Positions 25,090-33,685 of a DNA stretch of 64,000 bases are shown here, piece after piece (position 1 is the first letter of the stretch; each line of letters starts with the position of its first letter). The notes under the pieces are model-generated. The model did no database searches. It was not told the origin of the DNA and saw nothing but the letters and a program-made list of their open reading frames with translations. A program made the position numbers and the translations under genes. Where the stretch lies: contig NZ_JABMKW010000016.1 of assembly GCF_013204795.1 (NCBI RefSeq), positions 310,001 to 374,000 of the forward strand, read 5' to 3'. This stretch comes from Pedobacter panaciterrae. Its GTDB lineage: Bacteria; Bacteroidota; Bacteroidia; Sphingobacteriales; Sphingobacteriaceae.

Positions 25090-25800
25090 TTATTGAGAAG
25101 TCAGTTTTCTAAAAATCTCTTCAAGAGACGAAGATTGGTGTTGCTTTTTAAGTTCATTGATTTCGGCATTTGCTACAATCTTTCCTTTATTGAGGATGAT
25201 GACCTCGTCGCAAACTGCCTCTACTTCTTGCATAATATGTGTTGATAGGATAACCGTTTTGTCCTTTCCCAGCTTCTTAATCAGTTCCCGAATGTCGGTA
25301 AGCTGATTTGGATCTAAACCTGATGTAGGTTCATCAAGTATTAAGATCTCGGGATTATGAATAATTGCCTGAGCCAATCCTACCCTCTGCTTGTAGCCTT
25401 TAGAAAGCATATTTATTTTTTTGTGCTGCTCGGCCCCTAAGCCAACGGCATCTATTGTCTCCTTAACTTTTTGCTCGGGGTGCTGAAGCTTATAGGTATT
25501 GGCAACAAACAATAAAAACTCTTTTACATACATATCTGTATATAAAGGCGTGTTTTCTGGCAGGTAACCAATAATACGTCTAACATCCAAACTCTGGGTT
25601 TGCGAATCGAAGCCGCACAACTCAGCGGAGCCGGAGGTTGGCTTCAGATAACCGGTAAGCATGCGCATCGTGGTAGATTTTCCGGCACCGTTTGGCCCAA
25701 GGAAACCTAATATCTTTCCGGGTTTAACCTCAAAACTAACTTCATCGACAGCCTTTTGCTTATCGTAATACTTAGACAAATACTGTACTTTAATGCTCAA
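25090..25800 (-). CDS. gldA: Gliding-associated ABC transporter ATPase GldA
   Basis: A 236-residue ABC ATPase. Walker A is GPNGAGKST (35-43), the signature region is LSKGYKQRVGLAQAIIH, Walker B is ILILDEPTSGLDPNQ and the switch His is in STHIMQEVE. The sequence matches GldA, the nucleotide-binding subunit that works with GldF and GldG. Other ABC-2 exporters share this architecture, but the presence of gldFG 1.6 kb away in the same orientation supports the call. Normal length. Confidence 0.87.
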   Translation of the reverse strand: MSIKVQYLSKYYDKQKAVDEVSFEVKPGKILGFLGPNGAGKSTTMRMLTGYLKPTSGSAELCGFDSQTQSLDVRRIIGYLPENTPLYTDMYVKEFLLFVANTYKLQHPEQKVKETIDAVGLGAEQHKKINMLSKGYKQRVGLAQAIIHNPEILILDEPTSGLDPNQLTDIRELIKKLGKDKTVILSTHIMQEVEAVCDEVIILNKGKIVANAEINELKKQHQSSSLEEIFRKLTSQ

Positions 25801-25890
25801 TTTATTTAATTTTTAGGTTTACCGGAGTGCTCATTTTCAAAAGTAGAAAAAACACCACTGCATTCATGAAAACCATTAAAATATTTTATC

Positions 25891-25898
25891 TAAGTTTG
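25891..25898 (+). promoter_or_regulatory. Candidate -7 promoter box of glyS
   Basis: TAAGTTTG matches TAnnTTTG and ends 7 nt before the glyS ATG. Confidence 0.45.
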
Positions 25899-25905
25899 CA
25901 TCATT

Positions 25906-27387
25906 ATGGCAAAAAACACTAACGACGAGCAATTTAAAAATGTAATATCACACGCCAAGGAATATGGTTTTGTATTCCAAAGCAGCGAAATATATGATGG
26001 ACTAAGTGCTGTATACGATTACGGGCAGTTAGGGGCAGAATTAAAAAACAACATCAAAACTTATTGGTGGAAAGCCATGGTACAAATGCATGAAAATATT
26101 GTAGGCATTGATTCTGCAATATTTATGCATCCAAAAATATGGAAAGCAAGTGGTCACGTTGACGGATTTAACGATCCTATGATCGATAATAAAGATTCGA
26201 AAAAACGCTACCGTGCTGATCAGTTATTAGAAGATAAAATTGCACGTTACGAAAAAGACGGCAAAACAGATAAAGCTGCAAAGCTACAAGCTGATATGGA
26301 TGAGGCTTTAAAATCTGAAAACCTACAGCAATTAAAAACATTAATTGAAGAACACGAAATAGCATGCCCGGTAAGCGGCACAAAAAACTGGACAGAAGTA
26401 CGTCAGTTTAACCTGATGTTTAGTACCCAGTTTGGTGCTATGGCCGAGGGGGCAGAAGAAATATACTTACGTCCTGAAACTGCTCAGGGTATTTTTGTAA
26501 ACTTCCTTAATGTTCAGAAATCGGGAAGGATGAAGATTCCTTTTGGTATTGCACAGATAGGAAAAGCTTTTAGAAACGAGGTAATTGCCCGTCAGTTCAT
26601 TATGCGTATGCGTGAGTTTGAACAAATGGAAATGCAATTCTTTGTACGCCCGGGTGAAGACAAAAAATGGTTTGCATACTGGAAAGAGGCTCGTTTAAAA
26701 TGGCATTTGGCTTTAGGCACCTCTGCCGAAAAATACAGATACCACGATCATGTTAAACTTGCTCACTATGCGAATGCAGCTACCGATATTGAATTTGAAT
26801 TCCCGTTTGGGTTTAAAGAGGTAGAAGGTATTCATAGCCGTACAGATTTCGATCTTTCTCAGCACCAGGAATTCTCTGGCAAGAAAATGCAATATTTCGA
26901 CAATGATCTTAATGAAGAGGGAAAACCATATGGCAACTATGTACCTTATGTGATAGAAACTTCTATAGGTTTAGATCGTATGTTCCTTTTAACCATGATC
27001 AATGCTTTTGAAGAGCAGGACCTTAGTGATGGAGAAAAACAAGATAGCAGGACCTTATTGCGTTTACACCCTTGCCTTGCTCCTGTTAAAGTAGCGATAT
27101 TCCCACTTACTAAAAAAGATGGTTTACCGGAAAAAGCAAGAGAAATTATGAACAGCTTAAAGCTGGATTTCAACTGTGTATATGAAGAAAAAGATGCCAT
27201 TGGTAAGCGTTACCGCAGACAAGATGCTATTGGTACTCCTTTCTGCTTAACAATTGACCATCAGACACTGGAAGATGATACGGTAACCATTCGTCATCGT
27301 GATACAATGGAGCAACAACGTATTGACATTAAAGATCTTCAAACATTAATTGAAAGCAAAACAAGCTGGAAAAACTTGTTAAGGTAA
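25906..27387 (+). CDS. glyS: Glycyl-tRNA synthetase, single-chain class II
   Basis: A 493-residue glycine-tRNA ligase of the homodimeric class II type, not the alpha2beta2 GlyQS type. Signatures: FVFQSSEIYDGLSAVYDYGQLG near the N-terminus, YLRPETAQGIFVNF, IGKAFRNEVIARQFIMRMREFEQ (motif 2), YVIETSIGLDRM (motif 3), and a C-terminal anticodon domain from about residue 400. Essential cytosolic enzyme. Single gene, flanked downstream by a REP-like repeat and a shared terminator hairpin. Confidence 0.96.
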   Translation: MAKNTNDEQFKNVISHAKEYGFVFQSSEIYDGLSAVYDYGQLGAELKNNIKTYWWKAMVQMHENIVGIDSAIFMHPKIWKASGHVDGFNDPMIDNKDSKKRYRADQLLEDKIARYEKDGKTDKAAKLQADMDEALKSENLQQLKTLIEEHEIACPVSGTKNWTEVRQFNLMFSTQFGAMAEGAEEIYLRPETAQGIFVNFLNVQKSGRMKIPFGIAQIGKAFRNEVIARQFIMRMREFEQMEMQFFVRPGEDKKWFAYWKEARLKWHLALGTSAEKYRYHDHVKLAHYANAATDIEFEFPFGFKEVEGIHSRTDFDLSQHQEFSGKKMQYFDNDLNEEGKPYGNYVPYVIETSIGLDRMFLLTMINAFEEQDLSDGEKQDSRTLLRLHPCLAPVKVAIFPLTKKDGLPEKAREIMNSLKLDFNCVYEEKDAIGKRYRRQDAIGTPFCLTIDHQTLEDDTVTIRHRDTMEQQRIDIKDLQTLIESKTSWKNLLR

Positions 27388-27403
27388 TATTTGCTAAAGC
27401 ATT

Positions 27404-27505
27404 CGTCATGCCGCTGAAGAGCGGTATCTCGCTTTTTCCAGGCAAACTTTCCCTTGAGGGATGCTGAAATAAATTCAGCATGACGACCGAGCTCTCAGGA
27501 TGACG
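27404..27505. repeat. REP-like element with GTCAT ends
   Basis: CGTCATGC (27404-27411) and GCATGACG (27478-27485) pair, and the inner arm CTGAAATAAATTCAG is identical to the element at 12943-12957. A second end motif CAGGATGACG follows at 27496-27505, so the element is compound. It lies just after the glyS stop, a typical place for such dispersed hairpins. Confidence 0.8.
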
Positions 27506-27515
27506 AAAGCACAAA

Positions 27516-27545
27516 GTAGAGGGGGCAGTAAACTGCCCCCTCTAC
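27516..27545. terminator. Bidirectional terminator between glyS and sdhB
   Basis: A 14-bp GC-rich stem: GTAGAGGGGGCAGT (27516-27529) with ACTGCCCCCTCTAC (27532-27545). On the plus strand it is followed by TTATTTTTT and so would end glyS. It abuts the sdhB stop on the other strand. Confidence 0.85.
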
Positions 27546-28292
27546 TTATTTTTTCAAAACGCTACTCAATGAATATTCCCAGTTCATTCTTGCAATATTA
27601 AGAACTGAAATCTGTTGGGGGCATTCTACCTCGCAGGCCTCTGTATTACTGCAGTGTCCGAAATTCTCTTCATCCATTTGTTTTACCATAGAAAGCACCC
27701 TTTTCCGCGACTCCATTTTTCCTTGAGGCAATTTTGCCAGGTGGGAGATTTTGGCTGATGTAAATAAGGCCGCACTTGAGTTTTTACAAGTAGCAACACA
27801 AGCGCCGCATCCTATGCAAGCAGCAGAGTCAAAAGCAGATTCGGCCTGTTCATGTGTAATGGGTATTCCATTTGCTTCAGGTGCCTGACCAGTATTTACA
27901 GAAACAAACCCACCAGCCATAATAATCCTGTCAAATGCTGACCTATCAACCCTTAGATCCCTTTTTATAGGAAAAGCCAAAGCTCTGAATGGTTCAACAT
28001 AAATGGTGTCGCCATCTTTAAACTCACGCATATGAAGCTGGCAGGTAGTAAGATTTGCTATGGGGCCATGTGCTTGTCCGTTAATCATCATTCCACACTG
28101 CCCGCATATTCCTTCCCTGCAATCATGGTCAAATTCAACAGGGCGGTCACCTTTTAAAACCAGCTGCTCATTTAAGGTATCCATCATCTCCAGAAAAGAC
28201 ATATGAGGGATCACATTATCCAGTTCGTAATCTACCAGCTTACCCTCGCTGGCAGCATCACTTTGTCTCCAAATTTTTAGATATAACTTCAT
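27546..28292 (-). CDS. sdhB: Succinate dehydrogenase/fumarate reductase iron-sulfur subunit
   Basis: A 248-residue Fe-S subunit carrying three clusters. The [2Fe-2S] site is DCREGICGQCG with a later TTC, the [4Fe-4S] site is CIGCGACVATC, and the [3Fe-4S] region is CSNTEACEVECP. It passes electrons from the flavoprotein to quinone at the membrane anchor. The gap to sdhA is 8 nt. Its close relation to the b558-type enzymes of Bacteroidota, which can run in either direction, means the sequence alone does not decide between succinate oxidation and fumarate reduction. Confidence 0.94.
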   Translation of the reverse strand: MKLYLKIWRQSDAASEGKLVDYELDNVIPHMSFLEMMDTLNEQLVLKGDRPVEFDHDCREGICGQCGMMINGQAHGPIANLTTCQLHMREFKDGDTIYVEPFRALAFPIKRDLRVDRSAFDRIIMAGGFVSVNTGQAPEANGIPITHEQAESAFDSAACIGCGACVATCKNSSAALFTSAKISHLAKLPQGKMESRKRVLSMVKQMDEENFGHCSNTEACEVECPQQISVLNIARMNWEYSLSSVLKK

Positions 28293-28300
28293 CAGCCTAT

Positions 28301-30217
28301 TTATTTATAGCTTCTTACTGCCAGTTCAACATTTTCAAAGTGTAATGGTTCAGGGATCAGCAATTCTTCCTGTCCTTCTCCCCGCCATTTCCAGGCAGAT
28401 ACGAAACAGAACTTTTCATCATTCCTTAAAGCCTCTCCTTCCGGAGTTTGATATTCTTCTCTAAAATGGGCACCACATGATTCGTCTCGAGTTAAAGCAT
28501 CCAGGCACATCAACTCTGCCACTTCGAGGTAATCACCAATACGACCTGCCTTTTCCAATTCTCCGTTCATCTCATCTTCATCGCCAGGAACTTTAAGGTC
28601 TTTATAAAAATCAGCCCTTAGCTTTTTTATTTCGTTTATGGCGTGGATTAATCCTTCTTTGCTTCTTGATAAACCACAATAATCGTATAATAACTTGCCT
28701 AAAGTCTTATGGAAATAATCGGCCGTTTTAGTACCATTTATTTCCAGCAGTTTACTTAGTTGCGCTCTTACCTGAACTTCGGCATCGATAAATGCCTGAT
28801 GATCTATCGGCACTCTTTCTGATTTAATTTCTCCGGCCAGATAATTTGAAACCGTATATGGTGCAATAAAATAACCGTCTACACATGCCTGTAACAAAGA
28901 ATTTGCACCTAACCTGTTGGCTCCATGATCAGCAAAGTTAGCTTCACCAAGCGCAAACAACCCTGGTATGGTCGTCATCAGTTCATAATCAACCCATAGT
29001 CCGCCCATTGAGAAGTGAGCCGCAGGAGATATCATCATAGGCTCTACATAGGCGTCGGTAGCCGTAATTTTGCGGTACATGTCAAACAGGTTGCCATACT
29101 TCTCTTTAATACGCCCTTTTCCCTGCTCCTTAATCGCCTTGGAAAAATCCAGATAAACGGCATTCCTTTGCGGCCCTACTCCAAATCCTGCGTCTATGCG
29201 TTCCTTTGCCGCTCTCGAGGAAATATCGCGTGGGGCAAGATTACCGAAGGCAGGGTAACGTCTTTCCAGGTAGTAATCACGTTCTGATTCAGGAATATCA
29301 TTAGGTTTCCGGTTTTCAGAAGGTTTTAAAGGCACCCAAATTCGCCCATCATTCCGCAGCGACTCAGACATAAGTGTGAGCTTAGATTGGTAATCGCCCG
29401 ATTGTGGTAAGGATGTTGGGTGTACCTGGGTCCAGCTTGGACATGCCATTAATGCACCCTTCTTGTGTGCACGCCATATGGCAGATGCATTGCATCCCAT
29501 TGCAAGGGTTGATAAATAATAGATTTTACCAAAGCCCCCGGTGGCCAAAATTACGGTATGAGCACTATGCCTTTCTATCTCTCCTGTATCAAGATTTCTT
29601 ACAATAACGCCTCTTGCTTTTCCATCGATAACTACTACATCCAACATTTCATGCCTTGTGTAAAGCTTAACGGTTTTGGCAGCAACCTGACGCATTAAAG
29701 CCTGATAAGATCCTAAAAGCAACTGTTGTCCTGTTTGTCCTCTTGCATAAAAAGTCCGGCTAACCTGTACACCTCCAAAAGATCGATTATTCAGATACCC
29801 GCCATATTCTCTGCCAAAAGGCACACCTTGGGCAACTGCCTGATCTATTAACTGAGCCGAACATTCTGCAAGCCTATAAACGTTTGCTTCGCGTGACCGG
29901 AAATCGCCGCCTTTAATGGTATCATAGAACATACGATAAACACTATCTCCATCATTCTTGTAATTCTTGGCCGCATTTACTCCACCTTGTGCAGCTACTG
30001 AGTGTGCACGCCTTGCTGAATCCTGAAAACAGAAAGATTTAACATTGTATCCCATCTCGGCCAATGATGCCGCAGCAGCACTACCTGCCAGTCCGGTACC
30101 AATAACAATAACGTCCATTTTTTTTCGGTTGGCGGGATTAACCAGCTTAGCATGGTCTTTATAGAAACTCCATTTATCTTTTAATGGTCCCGGTGGTATT
30201 TTAGCGTTCAGTTCCAT
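28301..30217 (-). CDS. sdhA: Succinate dehydrogenase flavoprotein subunit
   Basis: A 638-residue flavoprotein. The FAD-binding [17 protein letters not shown] (40-56) is followed by [15 protein letters not shown] with His72 as the covalent FAD site. Substrate and catalytic parts include [15 protein letters not shown], the [10 protein letters not shown] region with the conserved His, and [13 protein letters not shown]. It oxidises succinate to fumarate. It starts inside the sdhC coding end (10-nt overlap) and is followed by sdhB, the order C-A-B typical of b558-type complexes. Confidence 0.95.
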   Translation of the reverse strand: MELNAKIPPGPLKDKWSFYKDHAKLVNPANRKKMDVIVIGTGLAGSAAAASLAEMGYNVKSFCFQDSARRAHSVAAQGGVNAAKNYKNDGDSVYRMFYDTIKGGDFRSREANVYRLAECSAQLIDQAVAQGVPFGREYGGYLNNRSFGGVQVSRTFYARGQTGQQLLLGSYQALMRQVAAKTVKLYTRHEMLDVVVIDGKARGVIVRNLDTGEIERHSAHTVILATGGFGKIYYLSTLAMGCNASAIWRAHKKGALMACPSWTQVHPTSLPQSGDYQSKLTLMSESLRNDGRIWVPLKPSENRKPNDIPESERDYYLERRYPAFGNLAPRDISSRAAKERIDAGFGVGPQRNAVYLDFSKAIKEQGKGRIKEKYGNLFDMYRKITATDAYVEPMMISPAAHFSMGGLWVDYELMTTIPGLFALGEANFADHGANRLGANSLLQACVDGYFIAPYTVSNYLAGEIKSERVPIDHQAFIDAEVQVRAQLSKLLEINGTKTADYFHKTLGKLLYDYCGLSRSKEGLIHAINEIKKLRADFYKDLKVPGDEDEMNGELEKAGRIGDYLEVAELMCLDALTRDESCGAHFREEYQTPEGEALRNDEKFCFVSAWKWRGEGQEELLIPEPLHFENVELAVRSYK

Positions 30218-30891
30218 AAAACATGTTGAGTTAAGTAAATATAAATTGGAATAATAGCGAAACCGATAGTGATGATATAGCTATAGCCTGTACCAAAAGT
30301 CCTTACCCACGAAACATATTTAGGATGATACAAACCCAGTGATCTGGCTGCACTATAAAAGCCATGCAGCAGATGATAACCCAGCGCGAACATAGACAGC
30401 ACATAGAAAAGTACATACCACCAGTCGTGATAGGCTGCCACCACTATTGCGTATAGGTCTTTATGCCCACTTTCATCTTTCGGTAAGCTTCCGAACTTGT
30501 ACTGATACCAAAAATCCCTGAAATGAAATACCAAAAATATCAGAATTAGTGTGCCAAGTATCCCCATATTTCTTGAATACCATTTGCTGGCTTTGCCCCT
30601 GTTATCCACGGCATACCTGCCTGCTGTTTTTTTATTTTTAAGCGTAATTATCAATGCATCCAGGCAATGAATTACAATAGATGCATAGAGAACATAAGAA
30701 ATGATCTTTATAAAAATATTGCCGGATAGCAGCTGAGAATAACTGTTAAAGCTGGCTTTTGCTTGTTCGGCAGGTAATAATAACTGCAGATTTCCAAGCA
30801 AATGAATGACAAGAAAAAAACACAGAAACAACCCCGTAACTGCCATTAGCGTTTTTCGCATCAGTGTAGATGCTCTGTTTTTATTATCCAT
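30208..30891 (-). CDS. sdhC: Succinate dehydrogenase cytochrome b558 subunit
   Basis: A 227-residue membrane anchor with five predicted helices, as in the single-anchor, dihaem b558 class. Candidate haem His residues are in [37 protein letters not shown] and [17 protein letters not shown]. It links the SdhAB module to menaquinone. The gene follows the DASS transporter by 10 nt and overlaps sdhA by 10 nt, so transporter and dehydrogenase are almost certainly on one mRNA. Confidence 0.93.
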   Translation of the reverse strand: MDNKNRASTLMRKTLMAVTGLFLCFFLVIHLLGNLQLLLPAEQAKASFNSYSQLLSGNIFIKIISYVLYASIVIHCLDALIITLKNKKTAGRYAVDNRGKASKWYSRNMGILGTLILIFLVFHFRDFWYQYKFGSLPKDESGHKDLYAIVVAAYHDWWYVLFYVLSMFALGYHLLHGFYSAARSLGLYHPKYVSWVRTFGTGYSYIITIGFAIIPIYIYLTQHVLWN

Positions 30892-30901
30892 AAGCTTTAA
30901 A

Positions 30902-32332
30902 TTAATACAAGCCGATCATCTTCCACCACAGCCCGCCTATTCCCATCCAGATCAAAAGAAAAACGATACTCAAAACAAATCCCTTTGACCACCAGTCCTT
31001 GACATCAACGAATGTACTTCCAAAAAATACCGGTGCCGGACCATGCCCGTAATGGGTTAATGTTCCAAAAATACCACCACAAAAGCCCAGCGATAATGCA
31101 AGCAGCATGGGCGGAATGCCAATGGTGATACCCACGCCAAGCAAAGCTGCATACATAGACGCAACGTGCGCTGTTGCACTTGCAAACAAATAATGACTGT
31201 AAAAGTAAACCAGAATAATAATAGGAAAAGCCATGGTCCAGCTCAGCCCTCCTATTTTTGCCCTTACCAATTCACTGAACCATGGGATTAATCCCAGCGT
31301 ATTCAAAGAACTACCCATCATTACCAAGGCCGAGAACCATACAATTGTATCCCATGCGCCCTTTTCACTTTTCACATCTTCCCAGGTTAAAACCTGCGAT
31401 AACAACAGGAATACCAGACCAATAAAGGCAGTAGTTGTGGCGTCGATTTTAAAAATATCTCCTGTTATCCATAAAAAAAGCAAGACAACAAATGCAGTTA
31501 ACATCAACCATTCGTTGCGTGTTACAGCTCCCATCTCTTTCAATTTTTCGGAGGCCATTTTAGGTGCTCCTCCCGTCGATTTTATTTCCGGAGGATAGAT
31601 TTTGTATAAGATATATGGCACCAGAATCAAAGAGATAATTCCTGGAATTATTGCGGCCCACATCCAAGACATCCATGTGATATTTATACCAAGATCTGCA
31701 GCAAATTTCTGACACATGGGATTACTCGCTGTACCTGTTAGAAACATTGAGGACGTGATGAGGTTGATGTTATAACAACTTAATGTTAAATAGCCTCCTA
31801 GCTTACGGTGCGTTTCCGGTTTTTCTGGAACTGAATCGAAATTAAGGGCCATAGACTTCATGATCGGATAAATAATACCACCCCCTCTTGCAGTATTACT
31901 TGGAATAGCGGGTGCCAGTACAAGATCTGCAAGGCCCAATCCATAACCCAAACCTAGAGAGCTTCGGCCAAACACTCTGATAAAAAGGTAGGCAATTCTG
32001 CTTCCAAGACCCGTTTTTATAAAGCCCCTTGCGATGAAAAATGAAATGCCAATTAGCCAGATAACCTTATCTCCAAAACTACTTAAGGCCATTGAGATCG
32101 ATTTACCCGGGTTTCCTGGTGCCAACACCCCTGTTAAAGCAACTATTGCGATAGCAATCATAGACATGGTACCCATGGAAGCTGCTTTTAAGATAATACC
32201 TAAAATAGTTGCTAAAAAAATAGCCAGCAAATGCCATGCTTCGGGCTTTACACCTTCTGGTACTGGTAAAAACCAGATTAACAACCCAAAAGCCAATGTA
32301 GCCAGCATCATTTTGTAGTTGATCTCTTTCAT
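30902..32332 (-). CDS. DASS (SLC13) family dicarboxylate transporter
   Basis: A 476-residue transporter with about 11-13 membrane helices. The segments APAIPSNTARGGGIIYPIM and FLTGTASNPMCQKFA are the two SNT-type substrate-binding loops of the DASS/CitT family, and a C-terminal repeat reads FASATAHVASMYAAL. Members import succinate, fumarate, malate or citrate with Na+ or by exchange. The neighbouring sdhCAB suggests C4-dicarboxylates as substrate. It is preceded 29 nt upstream by a porin gene. Confidence 0.9.
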   Translation of the reverse strand: MKEINYKMMLATLAFGLLIWFLPVPEGVKPEAWHLLAIFLATILGIILKAASMGTMSMIAIAIVALTGVLAPGNPGKSISMALSSFGDKVIWLIGISFFIARGFIKTGLGSRIAYLFIRVFGRSSLGLGYGLGLADLVLAPAIPSNTARGGGIIYPIMKSMALNFDSVPEKPETHRKLGGYLTLSCYNINLITSSMFLTGTASNPMCQKFAADLGINITWMSWMWAAIIPGIISLILVPYILYKIYPPEIKSTGGAPKMASEKLKEMGAVTRNEWLMLTAFVVLLFLWITGDIFKIDATTTAFIGLVFLLLSQVLTWEDVKSEKGAWDTIVWFSALVMMGSSLNTLGLIPWFSELVRAKIGGLSWTMAFPIIILVYFYSHYLFASATAHVASMYAALLGVGITIGIPPMLLALSLGFCGGIFGTLTHYGHGPAPVFFGSTFVDVKDWWSKGFVLSIVFLLIWMGIGGLWWKMIGLY

Positions 32333-32361
32333 AATTTAACGGATTAGAGTGAATTAGATAA

Positions 32362-33480
32362 TTAAAATCTTGCCTGAACCTGGCAAATAATCCTATTTGT
32401 ATTGTACTGCGTTGTATTGGGGATATTTCTTTCGTATCTGTCCATTAGCAATCCCAATTGAACTCTAATGGCGTATGCTTCAGCAAAGGCCGCACTGATC
32501 ATTGGAATATAACTTTGTCGGGAATTTCCCACTTGCTTAAAATCTGAATCGAGGTATTCATATCGCACTGCAAATTCCAAACTTTTGAGTCTAGCATTTT
32601 TAATACTGTAAGCCACATTTGGCAATACATAGATGCCGCGCATTGCATACTCACTTACCGGGATTACCGGATTTTCCTGGCCAAAGAATGCAACACTGTT
32701 TATCCCTTGTTTATATTCTGAAACAAGTTCTATACCCCACCGCTCATTCAGCTGCTTTTTATAATCAACATCGGCACCATAAGCCCATATTTTTTGGCCC
32801 ATGTTTTTGCCAACTCCACCACTGGCACCCAACTGCGTAGTTTTACCTAAACCAACTACAATTCGGGCAGGAATTATTTTACCGTCGTCGTTATCACTTA
32901 CCTGATTTCGGTTGTTGCCATTAAAAATACCTATATAATATTTTACAGGAACATCAGTATTTTTAATCTCTCCAAAATAAGTGGCACCTATTTGAAAGCT
33001 CTGCCAACTGTTTGAACCAAAAAGATAATATTGATTTGAATAATCAATGGAACGCACAAAATCAACAGGATAATTATCTTCCTGACCAAATTGAGGCCTG
33101 AACTGACCGAATTGGAAATTCACATAATCATTAATACTGTACTTAATGTATGCGTTTTCGAGCACTTTGTTTTGAGGGTTGCCTGTAAAATCACCAAAGT
33201 TGACCAGTATAACAGCATTAATTCGATCGTTTATAGTAGCATTCAATTGTAAACGTGCCCGTTTTACAGAAAAAGAATTTCTGGAAAAATGCTCATCGCC
33301 GGCATGATGCATACCAGCAATATCAATATCGTCATCAAGCGAATAATTAAATTGAGTTTGCAGCATTCCTGAAAAATTGATCTTGGCTTTTTCAGAAACG
33401 GGAACGCTTATTCCTTGTGCTTTACTTAAAAGGGGGCTGCAGAATAAAAAGACGGCCAGGAGGTGAGAACGACATTTCAT
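32362..33480 (-). CDS. Outer-membrane porin (OprO/OprP-like)
   Basis: A 372-residue outer-membrane protein with a signal peptide (LLAVFLFCSPLLSKAQ), beta-strand alternation and a terminal Phe (CQVQARF). Segments INFSGMLQTQFNYSLDDD, FGQFRPQFGQEDNYP and SLEFAVRYEYLDSDFK resemble the phosphate-selective porin O/P family. It is the first gene of the porin-DASS-sdhCAB series, so it probably admits the dicarboxylates that the transporter and dehydrogenase use. Phosphate selectivity should not be assumed from the family name. Confidence 0.82.
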   Translation of the reverse strand: MKCRSHLLAVFLFCSPLLSKAQGISVPVSEKAKINFSGMLQTQFNYSLDDDIDIAGMHHAGDEHFSRNSFSVKRARLQLNATINDRINAVILVNFGDFTGNPQNKVLENAYIKYSINDYVNFQFGQFRPQFGQEDNYPVDFVRSIDYSNQYYLFGSNSWQSFQIGATYFGEIKNTDVPVKYYIGIFNGNNRNQVSDNDDGKIIPARIVVGLGKTTQLGASGGVGKNMGQKIWAYGADVDYKKQLNERWGIELVSEYKQGINSVAFFGQENPVIPVSEYAMRGIYVLPNVAYSIKNARLKSLEFAVRYEYLDSDFKQVGNSRQSYIPMISAAFAEAYAIRVQLGLLMDRYERNIPNTTQYNTNRIICQVQARF

Positions 33481-33629
33481 AGGGATGATTTACGTAAGTG
33501 TTTCCGTTAAAGCAAATTAATAAAAATTTGAGGCTAAAAAAAGTGTTCAGAGTTATTATTTTTAATAATGTATATCATTTTATTATAAAATGTTTCATTT
33601 TGAAAAATGTCCACGCTCATCTAAAGTAA

Positions 33630-33662
33630 AACAGCCCTGTCGCTATTTGCAACAAGGCTGTT
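33630..33662 (-). terminator. Terminator of the SusCD-phosphoesterase unit
   Basis: AACAGCC (33630-33636) pairs with GGCTGTT (33656-33662), with TGT/ACA continuing the stem after one mismatch. On the minus strand it is followed by TTTACTTT. It lies 24 nt past the phosphoesterase stop. Confidence 0.65.
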
Positions 33663-33685
33663 CCGGAATTTAGCAATCGTTATTT

